Shown here in pieces: positions 36,171 through 42,625 of a stretch of DNA of 64,000 nt (positions within the stretch are counted from its first letter, which is position 1; the number at the start of each line of letters is the position of its first letter). Location: the NCBI RefSeq assembly GCF_008807375.1, contig NZ_CP043311.1, positions 5,126,001 through 5,190,000 of the forward strand, in the 5' to 3' direction. Under the pieces are notes generated by a model. That model was not told the DNA's origin and ran no database searches. It worked only from the letters and a program-made list of their open reading frames with translations. Both the position numbers and the translations under genes were made by a program. This stretch comes from Pseudomonas lalkuanensis (GTDB lineage: Bacteria > Pseudomonadota > Gammaproteobacteria > Pseudomonadales > Pseudomonadaceae).

Positions 36171-36436
36171 TTCACTTCCTTATCAGTGAGAGCTCGAATC
36201 CCTCCCACAGAGCGTTCTTGTTGAAAGTTCAGATCATGCCTGATGAAGGCTCAGCGCCCTCACGAGTCCCTTGGTTTTCCTTCTGCCCAGTCCCGACAGG
36301 CGCAATGCACACCACCCGGCGCTCTACGGGCGTTACTTGCAAACGCCCCAAACTGATCAAATAACGCTCAGCAGATATGACGAAATGCTAACTTTAGTCT
36401 GTCGAATCATAGTATGCAACGAACGACAGTGGCGGG

Positions 36437-36676
36437 ATGCCACTCCAGCCCAACCAATGCCAACTCGTTGCAATCTTCGCTGCCAATGTGAGGCGGAGGC
36501 GTATTGAGCTCGGCTTCTCGCAAGAGGAGCTGGCCGAGCGCGCTGGCGTGCATCGGACCTACGTGGGGATGTTGGAGCGGAGTGAAAAGAATGCCACGCT
36601 CCAAAGCATCGAAAGGCTTGCTATCGCGCTGGAGGTAGAGCCGGCAGTGCTATTGACTACCCCAGGGAGTCCATAG
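36437..36676 (+). CDS. XRE-family transcriptional regulator
   Basis: The 79-residue protein is a single Cro/C1-type HTH domain (NVRRRRIELGFSQEELAERAGVHRTYVGMLERSEKNATLQSIERLAIALEV, about 17-67, broken here only as a domain description). It is probably a regulator of neighbouring island genes; no operator was identified. No strong ribosome binding site precedes the ATG at 36437. Confidence 0.85.
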   Translation: MPLQPNQCQLVAIFAANVRRRRIELGFSQEELAERAGVHRTYVGMLERSEKNATLQSIERLAIALEVEPAVLLTTPGSP

Positions 36677-36726
36677 ATTGAAGAGCGATTCGACGCTACA
36701 GCCTCGCCGTGGCCTGCTCTGGGGCA

Positions 36727-37236
36727 TCAGCCACGCCTGAGTGTCGTGGTGTAGCTTTCTGGAGCGTTAAGCTCGCCAGACATCTCAAGCTTCCATTGCA
36801 CCTTTCGCATCCGATCCCGAAGCTTGGCCTGAAGGACGCAGATCAAGGAATCCACTTCCTCCAAGCGAGCGAGAAGGCCTTCGTGATCTGTCGATTTGAA
36901 GCTCATTGCTAGCCGCGAACCCTCCCCAAGATTGAGCCAGCTGAACTTCGGCTGATGTAGCGTGCGGTCAGTGTGGGCGTACTGGCCGTTTCTGAGCCGG
37001 ATCATGACCGCATGGAGCTGCCGCGACTCAGGAGGAACAAGCTTTTCACTGAGCCGATGGCCTTCGCTGGATCTAGTGAAAGGCCGGCAGTAGGTGACAA
37101 TCAGGTCTCGCAGCAGTGGGTAGCGGAACGCATCGCTCGGCGCCGACTTGATCAACCGAACGGAGTGCGCTGCTGTATCCAGGTCAATATCCCACAACCG
37201 GTCGTAGGTGTACTGGGTCATCAATCTCTCATTCAT
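36727..37236 (-). CDS. Hypothetical protein
   Basis: The 169-residue soluble protein is of unknown family. It starts MNERLMTQYTYDRLWDIDLDTA and ends in a helix EEVDSLICVLQAKLRDRMRKV. The start at 37236 was chosen for the AGGAGGAG 9 bp upstream; the frame runs on to 37404 without a better start signal. It lies opposite to its neighbours. Confidence 0.6.
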   Translation of the reverse strand: MNERLMTQYTYDRLWDIDLDTAAHSVRLIKSAPSDAFRYPLLRDLIVTYCRPFTRSSEGHRLSEKLVPPESRQLHAVMIRLRNGQYAHTDRTLHQPKFSWLNLGEGSRLAMSFKSTDHEGLLARLEEVDSLICVLQAKLRDRMRKVQWKLEMSGELNAPESYTTTLRRG

Positions 37237-37439
37237 CTGCCACTGCTCCTCCTGCTCTTTCCCTATCAGTGCGCACGAATTCACCACCAACCCTCCCGCA
37301 CTCGAAAGCTTCGAGATTTTGCAGAGGAATGCCGAGGCGGATGCCTGCAAATTTTTTGCAGGCCAGCACGTCGCCCGTAACCCAAGCGATACTGCGGCTG
37401 GCATAATGCCGCGCTCTGACGCGCTTGTGCCTGAAAAAC

Positions 37440-37940
37440 ATGTCGACCCTGCAGCTCCTTGACCTCCGTGAAATCCCCCCTGATATGTATACGTTCACGC
37501 TGTATGCTCAGGGAATGCAGGTATGCGGGATTCACTACGAAGTGCTATTCCTCCCGTTGGCTGCGGGTTGGTTCAGCTATGAAGGGGCATTCCGGCAAGA
37601 GGTCAGGGACCTGCCTGAGGGCGCCTACGAAATCAAGTTCGCACTGAAAGACGACGTAGATGCAGGCGGACCGAATTTTCACACGCCACAAGAGTTGGGC
37701 TATCCTCCGCTGACTCGTAAGGAGTTTCAGGTGTTAGGGGAAGGGCTCATGCAGTCCATAAGGGTCTTCGACAAGACGCTCCAACCGAGCGCCTACGTCG
37801 CAGTAGCACTTGATGACCGGCCCGGGCTTAGCCGATACTATGACCGTCTCGTTGTCACCTATAACGAGCAAATCACTTCGCTGGGGCTACGATTCCAGCA
37901 AACCATGAAGGGGCAAGGCTATGCGTTCTTACGCAACTGA
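37440..37940 (+). CDS. Hypothetical protein
   Basis: The 166-residue soluble protein of no known family begins MSTLQLLDLREIPPDMYTFTLY. The ATG at 37440 is preferred over a GTG at 37425, though neither has a strong ribosome binding site. The next small gene overlaps its end by 20 bp, so the two form a coupled pair. Confidence 0.6.
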   Translation: MSTLQLLDLREIPPDMYTFTLYAQGMQVCGIHYEVLFLPLAAGWFSYEGAFRQEVRDLPEGAYEIKFALKDDVDAGGPNFHTPQELGYPPLTRKEFQVLGEGLMQSIRVFDKTLQPSAYVAVALDDRPGLSRYYDRLVVTYNEQITSLGLRFQQTMKGQGYAFLRN

Positions 37941-38088
37941 AGCGAAATCGACTGCTGAAAAGCTGAAAGAGCTTAAGGCAATGCGGTTGGCGCAGGCTGC
38001 CCGCGCGATCAACCACGCGACCCTCAATGGCTCTATCAAGGTTCTCGTTCCTGCTGAACGAGCAACCGCGCTCGGTCAACCTGCCTGA
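37921..38088 (+). CDS. Small 55-residue protein overlapping the previous gene
   Basis: An ATG at 37921 preceded by AAGGGGC opens a 55-codon frame, MRSYATEAKSTAEKLKELKA..., with a basic helical pattern and a stop at 38088. It overlaps the previous stop by 20 bp and is followed 14 bp later by a strong terminator, which supports it as the last gene of that unit. The function is unknown. Confidence 0.55.
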   Translation: MRSYATEAKSTAEKLKELKAMRLAQAARAINHATLNGSIKVLVPAERATALGQPA

Positions 38089-38102
38089 CTGAATAGAACT
38101 GC

Positions 38103-38130
38103 AAAAGCCGGCCGCGAGCCGGCTTTTTTT
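38103..38130 (+). terminator. Terminator at the end of the small-gene pair
   Basis: AAAAGCCGGC, a 5-nt loop and GCCGGCTTTTTTT form a strong rho-independent terminator. Confidence 0.92.
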
Positions 38131-38230
38131 GTTCTGCCTCTGCCAACCGTCCCTCCTTCCTTTCCCGCCTTAGCTGCCATTTCTGAGCTGCCATAACTCT
38201 TCACCTCACCGCCAGCGCCAACCCACGTAC

Positions 38231-38247
38231 GCAGGTTCAAATCCTGC
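38231..38247 (+). repeat. T-arm-like relic
   Basis: GCAGGTTCAAATCCTGC folds like a tRNA T arm (5-bp stem, TTCAAAT loop). It shares GGTTCAAATCC with the ssrA T arm. No acceptor CCA or other tRNA arm is attached, so it may be a remnant of an earlier att site or chance. Confidence 0.35.
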
Positions 38248-38396
38248 CCATTTTGCTTGCAGTCCTATGAGATCGTTGGCTATCGTCCCGGTGAAACATC
38301 AATCAGCCCCATCAGGGTGTGACATCACAGAACAGGAAGGCGGAGCAAGCCCACAGATTCAGGGGCTTCCAGAAGGGGAATGGGAAGTGGTTGACC

Positions 38397-38414
38397 ATCC
38401 CCCCGGCTCCACCA
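38397..38414 (+). repeat. attR of island 1 / att site of island 2
   Basis: This is an exact copy of the last 18 nt of ssrA. An integrase gene starts about 105 bp to its right, so it is both the right end of island 1 and the left end of a second element. Confidence 0.88.
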
Positions 38415-38422
38415 ATAAAGTC

Positions 38423-38450
38423 GTTAAGCCTTTGACTTTTAAGGCTTAAC
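38423..38450. repeat. Stem-loop beside the att site
   Basis: GTTAAGCCTT (38423-38432) and AAGGCTTAAC (38441-38450) form a 10-bp stem with the loop TGACTTTT. It starts 9 bp after the att repeat; it may be a terminator for ssrA-side transcription or an integrase arm site. Confidence 0.55.
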
Positions 38451-38454
38451 TGAA

Positions 38455-38521
38455 CATGGGGTTCAAACCGAGTCTGGAAATTTCTCGCAAATTTCCAACT
38501 ACGACGAGGTTGAACCCCATG
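38455..38521. promoter_or_regulatory. Nested inverted repeats covering the integrase start codon
   Basis: The outer arms CATGGGGTTCAA (38455-38466) and TTGAACCCCATG (38510-38521) are perfect complements. The inner arms GGAAATTT (38476-38483) and AAATTTCC (38489-38496) flank CTCGC. The right outer arm contains the integrase ATG (38519-38521) and touches the GAGGT ribosome binding site, so in read-through mRNA the start would be base-paired. Confidence 0.75.
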
Positions 38522-40987
38522 CTCCATCTCTCTCATTACCTGTACCGCGACAACGCCGATCGCCTGACCTTCCGGGTGATCCTGCCCACCCTCCTGCAAC
38601 AACGCTTCCCCTCTGTAGGCCGTGAGATCCGCTGGTCGCTCGACGGCGTGCCGCTGGACGACGCCCGCGAACTGGCCCTGAATCTGGCGCGGCGCATTCG
38701 CGACTTGCGCTTCCGCCTGGGCGAGCTCAAGACCGCCGAGGGCCTGCTGCAGGAACTCCAGCGGATTCAGGCATCGATCCCACCCCTGGGCCGTCGGAGC
38801 GAATCCCCTGCGTTGGCGCGCCCCCACAGCTCGCAGGTTCCCTGCCCGGTGCACGACCTCAACCTCGGTATCGGCCGTCAGCGCGTCGAGCAACTGCGCC
38901 TGACACCGACCTTCCTGCTGCGGGAGCAGCACCAGCTCACGCTGCAGGTCCCCCTGCCGGACCTGCTCGGTGCAGCCTATCCGCTGATGCTGAAAACCCA
39001 GGTGTTCGACCTGCACACCCTGAACCAGCCGGACGCCGAGCAACGTGCCGCGTTCATTCTGCAAGGCCTGGCCGAGCTGAACGAACGGCTTCAGCAGCAC
39101 CTGGACCGTGGCGAATGGCTGCCCCTCTACCAGGCCAGCTTCCAGCTCGAAGCCCTGCGCCGCTACCTGCTCCCGGAACACGGTCTGCACTTTCACCATG
39201 ACCCGCGCTGGTTGCCACTGCGCCCGCAGGACCTGCGCGAGCGTGACCACGAGTACCTTCGCCGCCTCGATGCCCCGGCTGGCTTCAACACGGCCGATCA
39301 CCGGCTGCATCCGGCGACGGGCGGCCCGCACCAACTGGACGTCAGCACGCCCCAACTGCTGCGCGAGCACTACCCCCAGTTGCCGGAACGGCTGACCCTC
39401 GACCTGCACACCCAGGACCTGCACGAGGCGGTGCTGAAGGCCGGCTTTGTGCTGGAACGTTTCGACTGGCTGGCCGACCTGGTGAAGCAGGGCCAGCAGT
39501 TCGGCGGTGGCATCCCCAGCCTGCACGAACTACGCCTGCACGTGGAAGCGATTCGTGCTCGTTTGCGCCCGGAGGGCAATCACCCGCTGCCACCACGCCC
39601 CACTCCACCGAGCCCACCCACCTCGAGCCGTGACACTGCCTGGGGGCTGCCGACCACGTCGCTCGACACCGCTCCCACCAATCCCCTCGGGGCGCTGTTC
39701 GCCAGCGGCTTCCAGCCCCGTAGCGAACACCGCGCCGAAGGGCAGATGACCGTCCACCAGTTGATGGAGCGCTACCGGCGCGAGCAGGAGCTGACCGGCC
39801 AGTGGTCCCACCAAGGCACGCGCTTCCTCAACTGCGCGCGCCTGGAGGTGGCCTGCGAACTCCTGGGGCCGGCTCGCCCCATTGCCTCGGTCACCACCGA
39901 GGACTTTCGTAACCTGCGCAGGGTGCTGCTGATGTACCCGCGTAACCGCCGGCAAATCAGCGCGCTGAACGACACGCCGATCCATGTGCTGATCGAGCAA
40001 GGAGGCTACGAGGCCATTCACGCCAAGACGGCGAAGAAGTACTTCGACCTGGCCAAGGGCATGTTTCGCTTCGCCTACGACAACGAGTGGATCGCCCGCG
40101 ACATCGCGGGCCCGGTGCAGCTCAAGGAGAAGTCCCGCAAGAAGAGCAACCGCGTCCGCCGGGCCTACTCCCAGCAGGAGTTGCAGATGCTGTTCAACGG
40201 CCCGGTGTACACCGTCAGCAACGTCCCGCGCTGGCGGATGGACAACTACAAGTTCTGGCTGCCGCTCCTCGGGCTGTTCACCGGCTCCCGGCTCAACGAA
40301 CTCTGCCAACTCACCCTGGAGGACATCTACCAGACCCCGGAGGGGATCTGGGCCATGCGCCACAACCTCGCCCATCCGCACAAGCTGCTGAAGAACGCCA
40401 GCAGCGAACGGGACATTCCGCTGCACTCCATGCTCATCGAGCTGGGCTTTCTGGAGTTCGTCGCGCAACGTCGCGCCGAAGCCACCTCCCGCAAGGAGCT
40501 GCTGTTTCCAGAAATGCGCGCGGACACCCGCCGCGCCCACAGCCACCTCGCCTCGCGCTGGTTCTGTGGCGACCCGCAGCGAGTCGGCTACCTCCAGCAG
40601 TGCGGCTTCCCCCGGCGCAATGGCCTCAGTTTCCACTCGCTGCGCCACACCTTCGTCAACCAACTGCGCCAGACCGGCGTGGATCAGCCGCGTATCCAGG
40701 CACTGACCGGGCATATCAATGACTCGACGACCGGGGACTATGGCGATGGCTACAGCATGGAACTTAAGCAAAAAACCATCGAAATGCTGCGCGTCAACCT
40801 CGACCTCAGCCACATTAGCTATGCGCGCTATCAGGCGCTGCAGAAACGCAGTTCTCGCCCCGGTCGCCCCATGTCTACAAGACAGCCTGCGACCGTGCTC
40901 CGCAGCACTACGCAAGCCGAGAAGCCCGACAACCAGGCGCTGGTGGAGTGGCTGAGGCAGCAGCGCGACCCCCAACAACCGGAATGA
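38519..40987 (+). CDS. Long tyrosine recombinase with triplicated N-terminal domain
   Basis: The 822-residue protein is about twice the usual integrase length. Three related segments precede the catalytic part, at about residues 15-65 (LTFRVILPTLLQQRFP...DARELALNLARRI), 138-190 (LTLQVPLPDLLGAAYP...EQRAAFILQGLAEL) and 270-325 (HQLDVSTPQLLREHYP...EAVLKAGFVLERF). A core-binding domain (about 410-530) and the recombinase domain follow: Arg in TGSRLNELCQL, HxxR in HSLRHTFVNQLR, then His and the nucleophile Tyr in LTGHINDSTTGDYGDGY. The start at MLHLSHYLYRDN (38519) follows GAGGT; the frame extends 21 codons upstream through the inverted repeat. Confidence 0.9.
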   Translation: MLHLSHYLYRDNADRLTFRVILPTLLQQRFPSVGREIRWSLDGVPLDDARELALNLARRIRDLRFRLGELKTAEGLLQELQRIQASIPPLGRRSESPALARPHSSQVPCPVHDLNLGIGRQRVEQLRLTPTFLLREQHQLTLQVPLPDLLGAAYPLMLKTQVFDLHTLNQPDAEQRAAFILQGLAELNERLQQHLDRGEWLPLYQASFQLEALRRYLLPEHGLHFHHDPRWLPLRPQDLRERDHEYLRRLDAPAGFNTADHRLHPATGGPHQLDVSTPQLLREHYPQLPERLTLDLHTQDLHEAVLKAGFVLERFDWLADLVKQGQQFGGGIPSLHELRLHVEAIRARLRPEGNHPLPPRPTPPSPPTSSRDTAWGLPTTSLDTAPTNPLGALFASGFQPRSEHRAEGQMTVHQLMERYRREQELTGQWSHQGTRFLNCARLEVACELLGPARPIASVTTEDFRNLRRVLLMYPRNRRQISALNDTPIHVLIEQGGYEAIHAKTAKKYFDLAKGMFRFAYDNEWIARDIAGPVQLKEKSRKKSNRVRRAYSQQELQMLFNGPVYTVSNVPRWRMDNYKFWLPLLGLFTGSRLNELCQLTLEDIYQTPEGIWAMRHNLAHPHKLLKNASSERDIPLHSMLIELGFLEFVAQRRAEATSRKELLFPEMRADTRRAHSHLASRWFCGDPQRVGYLQQCGFPRRNGLSFHSLRHTFVNQLRQTGVDQPRIQALTGHINDSTTGDYGDGYSMELKQKTIEMLRVNLDLSHISYARYQALQKRSSRPGRPMSTRQPATVLRSTTQAEKPDNQALVEWLRQQRDPQQPE

Positions 40988-41306
40988 TCGCCAGGCGCCG
41001 GCCACAACGTGCCGGCGCCACCACCGGACCGTTCCACAGCCCTCGCCCGGCCTCGGTTCACCTGCAGCAATCTTTTTCTCTTCACGCCATTAAATTTTTC
41101 CACCTATTGACTTTCCTACAACTTCCGCCGGCTGGAAGTTGTAAAATAATCAAGCATTATTTAAACACCCCCATATACAGCGCGCCATTTTCCACTCACT
41201 TGACAGAGTAAAAACGAACACTATATTGGGCCGTAAGTCTGGTAGCCCCAGGCCCGGCCATAGAAAGAGTCTCCTTATGGCTTCACTTCGGAGCCAAGGA
41301 GTTTTA
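40988..41306. other. Gap between the two recombinase genes
   Basis: It holds a GC-rich hairpin (40994-41019, 9-bp stem, no T run), a second hairpin TACAACTTCC...GGAAGTTGTA (41117-41143, 7-nt loop) suited to an operator or terminator, a strong promoter (41201-41228), and an untranslated leader ending in AAGGAG. No gene is seen. Confidence 0.6.
41201..41228 (+). promoter_or_regulatory. Sigma-70 promoter of the second recombinase gene
   Basis: A perfect TTGACA (41201-41206) is followed after 16 nt by TATATT (41223-41228). The leader is about 70 nt long before the ATG at 41307. Confidence 0.75.
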
Positions 41307-42623
41307 ATGTCATGTACTAACACCCTGACGTTTACCGTCCCGCAACATAATACACTCGACCCGCTCACTTTGGCCGCCACGATCCAAGCACTGCTCAATA
41401 ACCCGCAGCACCTGAATGCCCTGCCCGGGCTTTCGCTACGAGACTCTTCAGCCCCACAGAGCCTGCCCACTGCGTCGCAACAGGTGACGCTGCAGTATGT
41501 CGCCAACACCATGGTCCACGAGTACGCCGTACTTGGACATTGGGAAGTTGGCTCCACACACAAATATCGCTCTCAATTGCAGCAGATCATTAACCTGCTA
41601 GGTCCTGACCGCCTGACGAGCTCCTTGTGCACAGATGACCTCACCAATCTTAAGGCATCTCTTAAACACAAGAACAAGAACTCCCTGAGCCTGCCAGAAG
41701 TCGATCTCTCATGGGACGACCTTGAAGAGTCGGAAGGCAATATCGGCGGCGAAACCATCCATCGCTACTTCAATCTACTGAAGCGCTTCATCATCTATTG
41801 CGAAGAGTCCAACTATCCGCTCGGCCAGATAGATATGAACGTGAAACTTGCCGGAAAGTCTCCCACCACATCCCATTATTTGACATTCGACCCGACCGAA
41901 CTCGAAGCAATTTTGACCAGTCGGGTGTACACCACCGAGCCAACCGAGCGTTTTCGCTGGACGCCGTACAGTTATTGTTTCTGGCTCCCCCTGCTCGGGG
42001 TGTTCACCGGTGCACGTCCGGGCGAACTCTGCCAGTTGTATGCCGGCGATGTCTTCGAGGAGTCTGGCATTCCCGTCATACGCATCACCGACCGCGGCCC
42101 TCTGCAGCGCCTGAAGACCGATGCCAGCGCTCGGCACATTCCGATTCACCCCCAACTGCTTGCCACGGGTTTCCTCGACTTCGTCGCCATGCGGCGCAAG
42201 GAAGGCGGCCGATTCCAACCCCTGTTCCCCGAGCTGCCCTATGACCAGCGGCATGGCCATGCACGCGCGGCATCTCGTTGGTTCAGCGGACAAGGCATCA
42301 CCGATCTGGGTTATCTCAGCGCCTGCGGGCTCAGCAAGGGGATGGGCTACTGCCTCTACAGCTTCCGCCACACCTTCATTGACATGCTGCGTAAAGTCGG
42401 TGTGCAGGAAATGATGATCAAGACGCTTGTCGGACATACGCTGGAGGACGATGTGACCATCAACTATGGTCAGAACTTCTCCCTTGCCCAACGACACGAG
42501 AAGCTTGCCCATCTTCGTCTGGATGTCGACCTCTCGCACATCGCCTGGGAGAACTACCAACGCCTGCAGCGGCTCAAACCGCATTGCCAGAAGAACCGGC
42601 GAGCGGCGACTCAGCGCCGCTGA
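41307..42623 (+). CDS. Second tyrosine recombinase of island 2
   Basis: The 438-residue integrase has an N-terminal SAM-like core-binding domain (about 75-180) and a catalytic domain (about 200-420) with Arg in FTGARPGELCQL, HxxR in YSFRHTFIDMLR, and His and Tyr in LVGHTLEDDVTINYGQ. Stretches such as FWLPLLGVFTG and the SRWF.G..I.DLGYL..CG segment match the preceding recombinase, so the catalytic halves are related. The ATG at 41307 follows AAGGAG with 5-bp spacing. The gene has its own promoter and converges with the relaxase gene, 2 bp between stops. Confidence 0.92.
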   Translation: MSCTNTLTFTVPQHNTLDPLTLAATIQALLNNPQHLNALPGLSLRDSSAPQSLPTASQQVTLQYVANTMVHEYAVLGHWEVGSTHKYRSQLQQIINLLGPDRLTSSLCTDDLTNLKASLKHKNKNSLSLPEVDLSWDDLEESEGNIGGETIHRYFNLLKRFIIYCEESNYPLGQIDMNVKLAGKSPTTSHYLTFDPTELEAILTSRVYTTEPTERFRWTPYSYCFWLPLLGVFTGARPGELCQLYAGDVFEESGIPVIRITDRGPLQRLKTDASARHIPIHPQLLATGFLDFVAMRRKEGGRFQPLFPELPYDQRHGHARAASRWFSGQGITDLGYLSACGLSKGMGYCLYSFRHTFIDMLRKVGVQEMMIKTLVGHTLEDDVTINYGQNFSLAQRHEKLAHLRLDVDLSHIAWENYQRLQRLKPHCQKNRRAATQRR

Positions 42624-42625
42624 CG

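Larger units (their letters stand above)
26757..38414. mobile_element. Island 1: integrative element in the 3' end of ssrA (about 11.7 kb)
   Basis: It is bounded by the 18-bp direct repeat. It contains a tyrosine integrase next to attL, a low-GC PHP-ATPase gene, a serine recombinase, a run of small HTH and unknown genes, and a protein with HUH-replicase-like motifs. No capsid, packaging or conjugation genes are seen, so it resembles a satellite or cargo-carrying genomic island rather than a full prophage. Confidence 0.85.
38089..38518. other. Right-end region of island 1 and left-end region of island 2
   Basis: This gene-free stretch holds a terminator (38103-38130), a tRNA T-arm-like sequence (38231-38247), the duplicated att site (38397-38414), a 10-bp stem-loop (38423-38450) and a nested inverted repeat reaching the integrase start (38455-38521). 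A 60-codon frame across the att site has no sign of being a gene. Confidence 0.7.

Noticed and set aside
38267..38449. 60-codon frame spanning the att repeat
   Set aside because: No ribosome binding site, no family pattern, and it runs through the att site and a stem-loop.
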